A stretch of DNA of 64,000 nucleotides from Adineta vaga (Eukaryota; Rotifera), in the NCBI GenBank assembly GCA_021613535.1, contig CP075496.1, positions 10,044,001 through 10,108,000 on the forward strand. The letters run 5' to 3'. Each line of letters starts with the position of its first letter. The stretch's first letter is position 1. A model generated the notes under the pieces. It was not told the DNA's origin. It saw only the letters and a list, made by a program, of their open reading frames with translations, and ran no database searches. Below, in pieces: positions 33,512 to 46,942 of this stretch. The position numbers and the translations under genes were made by a program.

Positions 33512-34912
33512 ATGTCCGATAATCTGTCAGTAAAGACTATCTTAGCAACATGCTTTCAGCATCTACCTACAGAAATTATTTTCACAACAACAACATATTT
33601 ACATTCATGGTATCAAATCCTATCACTCTTTGGACCACATATTCATTCATTGATGATTGCTAATGATCATTTAGCTTTCTCATTAGATCTCTTTTCAAAT
33701 CTCAGAACGCTCATCATTTCATCATCATCATATGGACTTCCAAAATGATCAATTCAATCTCATTTTACATCACGAATGCTTTTCACAATTACATGCATTG
33801 AAAATCTAATGATTACATTCAATCGTTGACAATTCGTCTCGAAGAATTTCGAGATTTGCTTGTTTCTCTTGAATGTATACAAAATTTGCGTTATTTGAGT
33901 ATTCGATCAACATTTCCAACACCGCTAAGATATTCAAAGGAAATTAAACAATTTTTGAAAATTCAACTAAAAGAATTCTATTTTATATCGAGTAGACTTC
34001 ATCACACCTCAAGTGATTCATCGTTCTTTGATCCTAACCTTGATGAAGTAACTCGTACAATTCACATATTTTCATCTTTATTGATAAATTTGTTGTTAAA
34101 ACTTTTCAGTATTGGTTTACTTAATCATAGCATGTATCACAACAGTCGTTTATTGTGATTTGTCACGAACTTGAGAAACGATTATTAAAATTAATCATCA
34201 AATCAAAAGTTTTTTTTATCTCTACGTGAATACAGAAGGAGATCAAAATATTTACCAGGACATTTTATCCACGCTTCGAAGTCATTTTTGGCTTGATCAT
34301 AATTGAGTAATTAGTGGTCACCATCTTGATGCTGTTAGATACATATATTCCTTACCATTTCAATTCAATAAATTTGAAGGTGTAAGTGACTTTCATCAAG
34401 TCAAATCAACTAGTGATCAGATATTACGAAATAATTTTCGATTATGGTCCAATATTGAATCATCGCAAAAAAAATTATTTCGATTTGCACAAAACAATAA
34501 ACGATGTTGATGTAAGATGAAACTACAAGAAAATTTCAATCATTTAGTTTTAACCATTACTGATTTTCCACCAGTAGATTATAAATTAACTGTAGTGTCT
34601 AATAAGAAAGTTCAACGTTTAAAAATCAATGAAATAGCTTTCAGCGAAAAGCTAGCTACAATCTATTATAATTATCTTTTGCATCTACAAGACTTACATT
34701 TGAAATATAATTTCCATTCGCTTTTGATGAAACTCAAGAACAACCAACGATCATTATGAATTTATTAAGAAATCTTTCAAAATTATAACTTCTATCAATC
34801 TATATTGCATTGAGAATATCAAATTTTGCATACGACATGAAATATAGCTTTATGATCATTACTGAAAGACTTCTTGAGACGAAGATATCAGATGAATTTA
34901 AAACTAAATAAT
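33512..34912 (+). pseudogene. Decayed tandem duplicate of the F-box/LRR gene
   Basis: The start (MSDNLSVK) and the block from TTYLHSWYQILSLFG to SSSYGLPK are nearly identical to the copy at 31133. Relative to that copy, a 114-bp in-frame deletion removes most of the F-box, the same frameshift at CCA-AAA-TGA is present, and a second deletion of about 165 bp follows ALKI. Beyond that, LRR-like fragments appear in changing frames (LTIRLEEFRDLLVSLECIQN at 33826-34158, then 34517-34759) with several stops. The tail (MIITERLLETKISDE) corresponds to the end of the intact copy. Clearly non-functional as an F-box protein. Confidence 0.85.
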
Positions 34913-35959
34913 ATTCTTAAAATTTACTAATCATAAGAAGAAAAACAGTATTACGAATAAAAAAATTCATATATCTTCATTGTTTCGAAATGATTTTATA
35001 ATTATTAATTAAATTTCAATATTGAAATACCGTATTTCTATGTAAGAAGATCTATTTCGTGCAATCTCTATTTCACACGAAATATATCAAAGGAATCAAT
35101 TTCTCTTGATATTCAACATACTTCTTTGAATCTTTCAGGATAATGAATGCATTCTCTCAGCATTGATTTACATATTTAGATTATTTTCTTTTGAACTGAA
35201 GTGACAGTTGTGTTTTTTTCTCTTCCAAAATAAAAATTAACAATCGAATGTATACATTATTCAAATAAATTTCTTAAAAAATCATTCGACTGATTACAAT
35301 CGAATCATTGATGATTATGTACCATTGCACAAAGGCAAATGAATCACTTTTCATACAGAGAACATGAAAAAGCCGACTGTTTTTCTAGGAGAAGACTCAT
35401 ATGTTGTTCAAGAAAATATTTTATTATATTTTATCTTAAATTGATTAGATCATTTATAAAAATAAATCTCAAATAGTTGAGACAATGTATGGCTTCTATG
35501 AAGACTTTCATTTACTGAATTGAAAAGAGAAAGATGATCGACTGAAATAATACTTCAACTAATCTCATAGGGAAAAAATTCAAGGATGTTGACAATAGCA
35601 CGTTCTTCTATTTTGAAATTGTCAACTAAGTGAGATTAAATATATTTGTTGATTGATGAACAGATTCGAAATTTATTTTTGCAAATAGTCACTGTCGCAC
35701 TATTTAGAAGAGAAAAAAAAGAACTGAAGAAGCAAAACCATAATATTAATAAAATACTGTCAAAAAAGAAAGAAAATCTTCTACAAGAGAAAGAAAGAGA
35801 AAAAGCGCACACACTTGTTATCTAATCTAATCTTGATTAAAAACTAAAAACAATATAAAAAGCATATTCTTTTCAGTATTCAAGCAGTGTACAAACAAAC
35901 ATGAGAATAATCAGATAATATTATCGTTCGGTGAGTTAAGACCAAGAGAACGAAAAGAT
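34913..35959. other. Intergenic, no gene seen
   Basis: About 1 kb of AT-rich DNA between the F-box pseudogene and the 3' end of the ferric-reductase-like gene. Contains purine-rich AG tracts near 35765-35805. No coding exon supported. Confidence 0.6.
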
Positions 35960-38939
35960 CTAGTAACCTTGATAGAGAATAACCGCAAGAACAAGAATAA
36001 TAACCACAATTAAAGTGACAAATAAATAAATGCCTAATAATGCTGGTTTCCATGATTTACTCTATTGAAAATCAAAAGATATTTTCAAATGTTATGTTCA
36101 ATTGAATACTTACAGGAGGAGGTTCACGTCTTACACGAAGATCTGAATTTTTTTCTGGATAATAATCTCCATCTTCAAAACCTAACAAACGAAGAAGCAT
36201 TAAGATTTCAGATGAAAACAAACTTACGTTCATATTCTTGTCTAGCATGACAACAAGCATGAATTTCAAATATTAATTGAACAATAAAATGAAATATACA
36301 CCAACCGAATAATAACCATGAGCACCATGTCCATAAATCTAATCGACGATTATCCATACCCAAAAAGATAACAGGAATAGCAAGACAATGAGCTAACGAA
36401 ACAATTAGCCAATGAATCCAATACCAAACACAATAGCGTTTTGTACGAGGAACAGGTCTCATAATACCAATCAATGGCTATAGATAGAAAATAAATAAAT
36501 ACATATATAGATAGATTTCGTTTTCATTAATGTCCTATTCTTTAATACACATACAGCAAAAAATGCACAAACAAGAACGATAACACCAAGAATTGAATGC
36601 CACATATGATGTGTTCCATAGGTCCACTTCCAATTGAGTTCAAAAAGTATACAAAAGAATGCAATCCATGTTAAAATTGCTACCAAACACATCAAAGGTG
36701 GGAGAATCTATAGCAATTTAAAGAAAATCATTATTTTCGTTGAGAAAAAAATTCGTTTGAAATTATTTACAGTAAAATAAGAAACTCGTCTTCGTCGTTG
36801 AATTCGTTCTCCAGTTACAACTCCACTACCATCAACAACAACACTTCGGTCATAATCTGGCCAAACAGAATCAAAATAACGAGCGACCATCACGCCAGCT
36901 GATGCAAGAAGAACCCAGGCAATAATATTTAAAATTGCTATAACGAAGAAGAAAGAAGAGAATTATAATAAAATATCTTTTCCTTTATTTACCATGGATT
37001 TTAGATAGAAGAGATGCTGCGTGTGGATGTGATTTAGGCCATATACGACGTTCAAAATCGATTGGATGATTATTAACAATTGGAATATCTTGAATTGGAA
37101 TACGCATACCTAAAAATCAAATTGTTCAATATTCTTCTTCATCTCGTTCTTGTTTTAATACTATACAAACCTTGAGAAGTTATTAAATCTTCATTCGAAT
37201 AAATTGGATACATGTAATGAGGCTTTTTCAAATCAACAAATTTATCTCGTTCAGCACCATCATGAAGTCGTCCATCACTTTCTACCAATGTATCTGAATG
37301 AGGTGATAATGTTCGTGTAAATCTACAGAATATATGTGTCGCATTCGAAGAACCATCAACATCTTGTAAACCATAAGCCGGTCGACCACGTAAGATATAT
37401 TGAGGCGTTTGAACACCAACGAACATATTATGTATATAGACATGTCCTTGAGCATCTTTAGTACAGAGCACAACTTGATCACCACCCTTGAATTAAACCG
37501 TAAAATATTTAGTTTTGATAGTTGATAGGAGAAGAAATTACTAGTAGTATCATGTCTACACTCTACCGATACTGACAATCATTAAGAAATAGATAGTATT
37601 ATGTCATCAGACGATAAGTAATTTGTTAAGTCACAAGAGATGACAGTTGCTCAAAGTATGACAGCTGGTGAAACAATATCGATTTTTAATATGATATAAG
37701 AATGGGATATAAAAGAGTTCACCTTGTCTTCTTCAATAAAACAACAGAAATAACAAAGGTTTTTCTTACTCAATAATATTAATAGATCTTCTATGTTACG
37801 TATCTAGTGTACATATGATCCCTATACACACATCAAATGTAATATACGTGATCATTATCAATGATGATGATCATTTTGGCTCAATCGATTTCTCATCCCC
37901 ATGGCAATTTCTGACAATATATCGGATGAGAATTTCCATCACGTCTAATGCGATATTCATATAAAAAATCTTACCCGTTTTTCATCATTGGAAAATCCTA
38001 CACCAGCAAAGCCTTGTGCTCTGGCGACGATACGAAAACTAGCTGAATTTTCACTTAAAACTTGCCATGAAAGTGTATATTCACATTTAGCATCATTATT
38101 ACATTGTTGAGGAACAATCAGACAACCCTGTGATTCACCGCAATAATCAATATTAATTGATTGATCTGCCGTATATGGTACCATTCCAGATGCCAGACGC
38201 TGAACACGTAAAAGAGAATATTCATTACAGAGATTAGCAGACGAATAAAAACAAGATATTTACTCGTCTTAAAGGAGCTGATTTAACTCGATATAATTGT
38301 CGATTTGAGACAATATCTGCTCTATAAGAATGTAAAAACGGAAGATACATCTATAGAATAGTTTCATATGAACTAACTTGAAAACAATTTCATCTAAATT
38401 TGGATTGAGACCACTTGCTCTCCATTGTAATGGAATTTCTCGATATCCACGACTTTCTACTCGATCGAGATAAATAACCTATTTCAAATATTCAAGAAAA
38501 AAAATGGATGAAATTTACATAAATCTATTGACATGTGATTCTTACACTAGCACCATTAGGGCATGTATGATGTCTCAATGCTAAATTTCCTGTTTGATGA
38601 TCATCAAATCGTCCAATAATATTTCCATCATAATCTATTGCCCGTAGAGCAAATTCACTAATACCATAATTTTGTCGTTTTTGTTTTATTGCCACTAGAA
38701 GGAGAAAAACATCATTTGTCTTACTTAAAAGACAAATAAATCTTACATAAAATTGTATCTTCCGGTAGAAATCTTCCTTCGTAAAGATCAATTTCGAACT
38801 CATCATTGCCATCAATCGATGACATTCCTGCAACTTCAACATCTGATGAACATAATGATTCGAATGTAATTTGACAACGAATTGTTCCGATTAACAGGAC
38901 AACGAATATAAACGAAAATAGATGACGATTTATAGCCAT
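35960..38939 (-). CDS. FRRS1: Reeler-DOMON-cytochrome b561 protein, ferric-chelate reductase 1-like
   Basis: About 12 exons; the clearest are 38747-38939, 38546-38694, 38378-38478, 38264-38321, 37975-38199, 37171-37486, 36993-37109, 36771-36937 and four more to stop 35960. Signal peptide MAINRHLFSFIFVVLLIGTIRC. The Reeler-like domain includes GISEFALRAIDYDGNIIGRF and NLALRHHTCPNGAS. The DOMON domain follows (CEYTLSWQVLSENSASFRIVARAQGFAGVGFSND, split across text as one exon, then GGDQVVLCTKDAQGHVYI). The membrane part has AILNIIAWVLLASAGVMVARYF, conserved histidines in TYGTHHMWHSILGV and WYWIHWLIVSLAHCLAIP, and a last TM helix near 36000. This is the FRRS1/SDR2 order: a haem-binding transmembrane ferric reductase. 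One intron (37487-37974) is unusually long for this window. Some 3' exon limits are approximate. Confidence 0.85.
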
Positions 38940-39981
38940 CTAAAAATTTAAAGAATATATGACGAATATGTATCATACCGAAATGGAGAGAGAGAAGGAG
39001 AAAAAAAAGGTAAAATGTTATCATTATAACTAACTTGTATATCGGCAAACGAATAAAGATGCGTTTGTCGTATCTCTCAGGGTCTTCCTTCTCTTCTCAT
39101 TCGATGTAAACGCGAACTCCCACCATCACTACAAAAGATGTATGTGTATATGTATGTGTACACATACACAGATTCTTTTTCTCTTCTTTTAGCCAACATC
39201 GCCTTGTATGTATAAATGCGACGACAGGAGAGAAAGAATAGAAATAAAAAAAAACGAGCAAAAGAGGACAGACAGACGACACATCTGAGTAACCATCGTG
39301 TGGTTTTTTTTCTTTCTCTTAGAAAGTTGATGTCGGTGTATATGTACAATGAGTAAACCATCGACATTGTTGTCATGTCCTACGCTTGTATGCACTGATT
39401 TATATATATGCATACTTGATAAGCAAATGCTCAACCCACACATACACTTTCTTGAGATAAAAAAAATATGTAATTGTACGAATAATAAGACTTGAAGAAA
39501 AAGAAAGAAAAGAATTACTTTTGTATGAATCAGACTAAATGAATAATACTCATTCGAATTACTATCTCAGCATGTTATTAGTCAGAACAGATTTTAATTA
39601 AAGATGTATAAAGAAATAGAATATTATAAAATGTATGAAATATTACTACAGTACAATACGTAAATAGAAGAAGACGGGAGAGGAAAAAACTGTATATTTG
39701 TTGTAGGATTATTCTCTGATGTACGTGTAAATTTCACTTTTCGCTTATTCTTTCTTTTTACCTATAACCCTAAGATTCGTAATGGAATGGAAATGAATTA
39801 AAAAATAGAAGACATATATCAGACATATCAGTGATCAATCTATTTGACTACCGTAAGAGACTTTTCACCGCTAGATGTAGTAAAGTTTAGTTTTTAAAGA
39901 AAAAAAAAGGTAAGTAGATAGTCTTTCTACCAATAAAAATCGAGATATGATAGAGGTACGTTTGATGCATTTTGATTGGAT
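38940..39981. other. Divergent intergenic region with CA/TG-rich palindrome
   Basis: Between the ferric-reductase-like start (-) and a small membrane protein (+). Contains TG/CA-rich DNA near 39140-39170, including an 18-bp perfect palindrome at 39151-39168 centred on GTGTACAC. Overlapping minus frames at 39077-39443 look like low-complexity chance frames. Confidence 0.55.
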
Positions 39982-40336
39982 ATGATTATGCTTCTAAGAA
40001 AAATAAAATGTAAAATAAAGAAAATACATCAACCGATTGAATTAGATTCGTATCGCATGGGTTGTAAACAATGGACATTAGCTACTGCGACTTTTCTTCT
40101 TTTAATTTTATCTTTTTGGTCATTTATTAATGCAATTTTACTTTGTATGAGCAAATATTTAGTAAGTTCTTCTCTTGTTCAAAGAAATCATAAAGATTTT
40201 TCATTCTTTTAAAATATTCTAGTATACTGATATTCATTTATTTATCCCACATACTCGCCATGGTTCTTTACAAATAATAAAAACTACTACTCCAAATGTT
40301 ATTACTGTTGTGAATACTTCGTTATTTGTTTACTAA
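39982..40336 (+). CDS. Small single-pass membrane protein, unknown function
   Basis: Two exons, 39982-40161 and 40223-40336, with a 61-bp GTAAGT...TTCTAG intron in phase 0; 97 aa. A basic N-terminus (LLRKIKCKIKKIHQ) precedes one TM segment (LATATFLLLILSFWSFINAILLC). The second exon encodes about 38 residues (YTDIHLFIPHTRHG, then TTTPNVITVVNTS). Positive-inside rule places the N-terminus in the cytoplasm. The consensus splice sites and continued open frame support a real gene, but I have no family match. Without splicing, translation would end at 40212. Confidence 0.5.
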
Positions 40337-41308
40337 TATTCATATAGATATGTTTATGTAGATGTAAATACATACAGCAATTAAGAATTTTTTTTTCATT
40401 GTGATTAAATATGTAATATAGAATAATGCATTTGTGATATATGGTTTGATTTTTCTTTTCTGTAATCAAATCATTAAAGAGAAATGCTAGATTAAATGAA
40501 TATTTCTATAATTTCAAAGGAAAGTTTTTGAAATTCCTACAACAAACGTATGAATGGATTGATTTCAATCCATTTTCAAAAGAACAAATCTAGTTGTTGT
40601 TGTTGTTTTGAATTAAATTGACATTTTTGCTCAACCAAAAAATTGAACATAGTAACAAAGAAAAAGTATCATTTATGTATCTTGCGAAAAGATTTAAAAT
40701 AAAGATAAGATTCTTATGGCGGCACAACGTATCTATGTTATTGTTTTCAATGGTAATCCTCTATCATTCTTTGTGTAATCAAGGCAGAACTAATCAATCT
40801 CTTTATTATGATCGATTTCTTTGATCATTCAAGCTGTATCTTCTAATATTAACAATATGCGGCTCATGAGAATCTGTACAAGATATTTATCTTCTCGTTG
40901 ATTTGTCAATCATTATTCCATAGAAATTAATACGATTAATAATTCGTTGATATCTCGTATATGCGTACATGTTTTTGATTGATCTAACAAATCGATTTGG
41001 TACTAAAAAAAGAAGCTTATCATTGATCACTTTCATTAACCAGAAACAGAACTGTATAAAATATCAATCTTATCTTTTGTCTACAGTTAATGTTCTTGAT
41101 CACCACAGTATCCGAAACATTTGCATATAACGTTTATTCAGCTGTTCCTCATTTATTGAACGGATATGTTGATCACATGTTTGTATTGCTAAGAAACATC
41201 TATTATGGGAAGATCTTCAGTATGCTGTTAAATCATTCGACAGTAGTAGAAAAATCTTTGTTTATTAATTCGTTCATAATCACGAAAAAAAAAGAAACGA
41301 GTTATACT
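40337..41308. other. Intergenic, no gene seen
   Basis: AT-rich. Frames at 40618-40824 and 41090-41404 (+) carry no domain; the latter is partly the antisense of the GPCR gene. Confidence 0.6.
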
Positions 41309-42340
41309 TCAATTGCCTTTTGGTCGAACCAAAATCGTTTGTCCACCACCGGCTGTTATTGTTATTGGACCAATCATTCGTCGATCTCGTTGATTCCAAC
41401 ATAATAATTTCGGCCATAGTTCTGGTAGACATCCAAGTGAAAAAAATGGTAATAATAAAATCAAATAACCAGTGAAATAGAAAAAATAGGGTTCAATACT
41501 CGCACCGAAATCATTCAAATCTGAATGAGTTTGTCGAACAAGAACAATTATTGATTGAGGAAGATTAATACATAATGAAAGTGTCGATATTGAAAGTAAT
41601 TGAATCGTCATTTTTCGATATTTTTTCCATTGAAAACGATTTTGAGAATAGTATTTCTTCCAAATTGTTCTTCCTAACAACGATATACTAAATACAGCTT
41701 CTAGAATATTACATAAAATTCCATTTAATAAATTATCCCATGTATTTAACCATGAAATTTCAAGATAACATGGCGATGAACCACATGCTAAATAATTAAA
41801 ATAGAAAATATTTTGACATGGTGGATATATAATTATGTTCGTATAAAACGTCAGAAGATAGATCGAAATAACAACTAAAGGTAAATAGTGTACATAGAAA
41901 ATTCGTCGTTTTGTACTAAGAAATTGTCGTCGATGAAAGACAAGTATATGTCTTTCAAATGAAGCCCACACAAGAAATACCGATGTGGCGCCATAAAATC
42001 CATAATCAATAAACCACCAAAGTAAACATAGATTAGGTGTTGATACCGATGTATTTCCATGACCTAATCGCCATCCATCAAGATATAATGAATTGTCAAT
42101 AACTAAGATAAAAAGACACAGAAAAAGTAAAACAATAATAACATGATTATGAATATGTTGACGTAAACGTCGGTCAAATATTAAATAATAGAGAAGAAAT
42201 ATTGTACAAAATAGGGATGGTATTTGTAAGATTAAATATGTCCAAAATTGAATTTGAGCTGATGGAATGAATATTTCATCTTCATCTTCATAATCGTAAT
42301 CATGCGAATTTGTATCATTATTTGTTCCATTATCGTTCAT
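41309..42340 (-). CDS. Seven-TM GPCR, orphan, rhodopsin-like with ERH in place of DRY
   Basis: Intronless, 343 aa from ATG at 42338-42340. Acidic extracellular N-terminus with sequons (NGT, NDT) and DYDYEDEDE. Seven hydrophobic segments: IQFWTYLILQIPSLFCTIFL (TM1), HVIIVLLFLCLFILV (TM2), LCLLWWFIDYGFYGATSVFL (TM3) ending WASFERHIL, which stands at the DRY position, then LPLVVISIYLLTFY (TM4), LLNGILCNILEAVFSISLL (TM5), MTIQLLSISTLSLCINLPQS (TM6) and FYFTGYLILLLPFFSLGC (TM7). TM1 lacks the canonical GN. The C-terminal tail is short. Loop 2 is Cys-rich (CGSSPCYLE). Ligand unknown. Confidence 0.82.
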   Translation of the reverse strand: MNDNGTNNDTNSHDYDYEDEDEIFIPSAQIQFWTYLILQIPSLFCTIFLLYYLIFDRRLRQHIHNHVIIVLLFLCLFILVIDNSLYLDGWRLGHGNTSVSTPNLCLLWWFIDYGFYGATSVFLVWASFERHILVFHRRQFLSTKRRIFYVHYLPLVVISIYLLTFYTNIIIYPPCQNIFYFNYLACGSSPCYLEISWLNTWDNLLNGILCNILEAVFSISLLGRTIWKKYYSQNRFQWKKYRKMTIQLLSISTLSLCINLPQSIIVLVRQTHSDLNDFGASIEPYFFYFTGYLILLLPFFSLGCLPELWPKLLCWNQRDRRMIGPITITAGGGQTILVRPKGN

Positions 42341-43461
42341 TGTGAATAAAATTCTTCGAATAGTTAACGCTGATTTATTTCGCTGATTAAATCGATTGGT
42401 TTAGGAATACAATACTAAATCAAAATGGAAATTAAAGAAAGGAAATCAAATTTCCGTTAAAGGAAACATATTGAAAAAATAATTTTGATGTACTCATGCT
42501 GATAGACATATCTTTAATATTCATGTCTAGTATGAGCAAAGAAAGAAAGTAACATACTCAAGTTCCAGAAAACAAAGATCTTTCAAGCTTCTCAAAGTAT
42601 TGAATTATACAAAGTTGATTTTATCAATCAATACGAGATTTTCTTTTTAAGTAAACACAAACTAAAACTAATCGGTATTATGTATTCACTCAATCAGAAA
42701 TATTGTCTGTAGAGTTCATCCTTAAGAAAGAAAAACTCAAGATTCGAACCTGTATTCAATTCATCTTATTAGTACATGTAAACTCGGAAAGAAAGTGCTT
42801 TCCTCAGCTTGATGGTAAGTCTGTAAATCTTTCTATTTTTATTGCCTATATATCTAATCTTGTAATTAGAAAATGTAACAAGGTAATGTCAGAAACAGAT
42901 AATTCAATAATCTACTGATCAGTTTTAATAGAAATTTCCTTCAAACAAATAACTGAAGTAGCTTTCTTTTTTCCTTTTATCATTTAAATTATGACACAAA
43001 ATATTAATATAATTTACTATCTTTATAAGTTTCAAGCTACTCAATCTGAACTTAATCTATTTTTTAAATTAAAGAAATATCATAGATGTTATTTTTATGA
43101 TAGAATGATTATCTTTTTTTATCAAAGGAAAAATAGTGTTTTTAAGAGAGTGAGTGAGTGAAAGGTAAAGAAATATAACCAAGGCTAGTTTGTAATCAAC
43201 TAAACAGCTTTGCATTTTCATTCTTATTGAAAAATTTGAAATTGACATATTGAAATCGTACGCACACTCCCTTTTTTTTAATGATATTTAATATATTCTT
43301 CTATTAAATCTTGCAATACTGATGGGGAAAAAAAACAGATTTAATCTTACAGAAGGAATGTAGAGCTAAATATCTGTCGAAAAATTTCCATTCTATGAAT
43401 CGAATATAAATAGATCATAAACTTTATCTATTCGAATGATTATCAATCCTTATTGAAAAGA
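42341..43461. other. Divergent intergenic region, no gene seen
   Basis: About 1.1 kb between two divergent genes. A 71-codon + frame at 42703-42918 has no domain. Both promoters should lie here. Confidence 0.6.
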
Positions 43462-44121
43462 ATGTTTTGTATTTATATTGTTCTGTTCTGTATTATTCAT
43501 GTGCTCAATACAAATGGAGCTTGGATTCAAACAACAATATCCATGAATGAACATGCGAAAGATTTAGCCCATTTAGGAGAGACATTTTGGTCACTGAAAC
43601 CTGTTGTATTTCAAAATGAAGGACCATTAGTTCTATGTCAATTCATTGATGAATATTGTACAACAGAAACAAATCGAATGCAAGCGATTTCACTGATGAC
43701 ATCTTCAATTGTCAATGAATATCGTAGTAAGAAACGTTATAATCAAGTATTAACGACATGTATGAATTCAACTACATTGGAAAATGTTCAACAATCTTCT
43801 CCATTGATACATCGGATGCTTTCACCCATGATTACACAAAGAGATAAGCATAATATTATACAACATCGAAAGATAATTATGAATTATTTTACAGAACTTA
43901 ATGATTTATTGAATTATATGAACAAATCTTGTAATGCAGAAGAAATTCATGCACTTTTATGTTTATCAAATACAGAATTATTAATAACTTGTGTTCAGAA
44001 AATTCTTCAAGATATCTATGAGAAGAATAATTCTGCAATTTATGAAGAATTTATAGAAAAAACAAAAGAAATACTGGTTGATCTTAATACACAATTATTA
44101 CAGTTATCCACATTGAACTAG
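43462..44121 (+). CDS. Secreted helical protein, unknown family
   Basis: Intronless, 219 aa from ATG 43462; the frame extends upstream only to a TTG. It starts with a clear signal peptide (MFCIYIVLFCIIHVLNTNG). The mature part is helical with six cysteines (LCQFIDEYC, TTCMN, KSCN, ALLCL, ITCVQ), enough for three disulfides, and sequons at NST and NKS. No TM segment or anchor at the C-terminus. Probably exported or lysosomal. I do not recognise a domain. It stands alone, in opposite orientation to its left neighbour. Confidence 0.7.
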   Translation: MFCIYIVLFCIIHVLNTNGAWIQTTISMNEHAKDLAHLGETFWSLKPVVFQNEGPLVLCQFIDEYCTTETNRMQAISLMTSSIVNEYRSKKRYNQVLTTCMNSTTLENVQQSSPLIHRMLSPMITQRDKHNIIQHRKIIMNYFTELNDLLNYMNKSCNAEEIHALLCLSNTELLITCVQKILQDIYEKNNSAIYEEFIEKTKEILVDLNTQLLQLSTLN

Positions 44122-45126
44122 AATACAGAATAAACTGTCATGTAAAGAATACAAATTATGATAACCTATATTTCAATAAATTTCATCTCTATTCTCAATA
44201 CATTTTTTTCTTGATAATCAACAATCATATTTAGAAACATATCACTAAATATAAGTTCTACAAATTAAACAATAATCATTTTCATTTTATGGCGTTGTAT
44301 TTCATTCATATAGCATAGCGAACAAGATTCCACTCTCAACTAGTTTGTCTTGAAATACCAGCCATTCTATTTATAGATTGTCTTCCGAAGCAATCGACTT
44401 ATACGTGATTTTATGTCAAAAGAATTCTACTATCGACGTAATAGAATCAATCGTTAATTGTAAATCATCTTTCAAGAGTGAAAAAGTATTTCTTGAAAAC
44501 TCCACCTTTACGAGGGTTAGTTTGATTTTGAAAAAAACATTCATGCCGGTAACTTAAATAAATAATGATTCGAATTGATCAAATATTTATTTGAAGTACT
44601 TCTGAAAAATTTTTAATGATCCTTTCATTTCTTTACGTAGTCTTGAAAAACATTCATATATAAATATGAATTTAACTGAAAGAGGCCACAAAATTTCGAA
44701 AAAATAACATTTCATCAAAGATAAACAATGAAAGAGTGAGAGAGAGCAGACTATTTTTCAAGACCTTTATTGCATCACAACTATTCAATTCGTTATTTGT
44801 GTTAGTTTAACGTTCAGTAGGAAATATAAAGATTGTTTATTATTTTCGTTCATCATTATTTATTATTATAAGAAAAAAAAATCGAAAAATTGATGCTATG
44901 ATTTTTGTCTCTGATGTTTCGATACGAAGGTGTTATTCTGTTGTGAAATATAAAGATATAAGGAGACATTGTACATAAAAATAAGACGAGACAAATGATG
45001 ATACAGACAAAGAAACTAGAGAAAGAGATTCAAAGGATGTATTTGATGATGATAAAAAAAAACGAATTTATTAGTCGATGATGGAATTTTAAAAATGTCT
45101 TTTTTTCTTTTTGTTTATTGGCTGAT
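44122..45126. other. Intergenic, convergent 3' ends
   Basis: About 1 kb of AT-rich DNA between the secreted-protein gene and the tubulin stop. No gene seen. It should contain the tubulin 3' UTR. Confidence 0.6.

Positions 45127-46942
<1,816 letters not shown>

Noticed and set aside
39077-39443. Three overlapping minus-strand frames
   Set aside because: Low-complexity, mutually overlapping, in TG/CA-rich promoter-like DNA.
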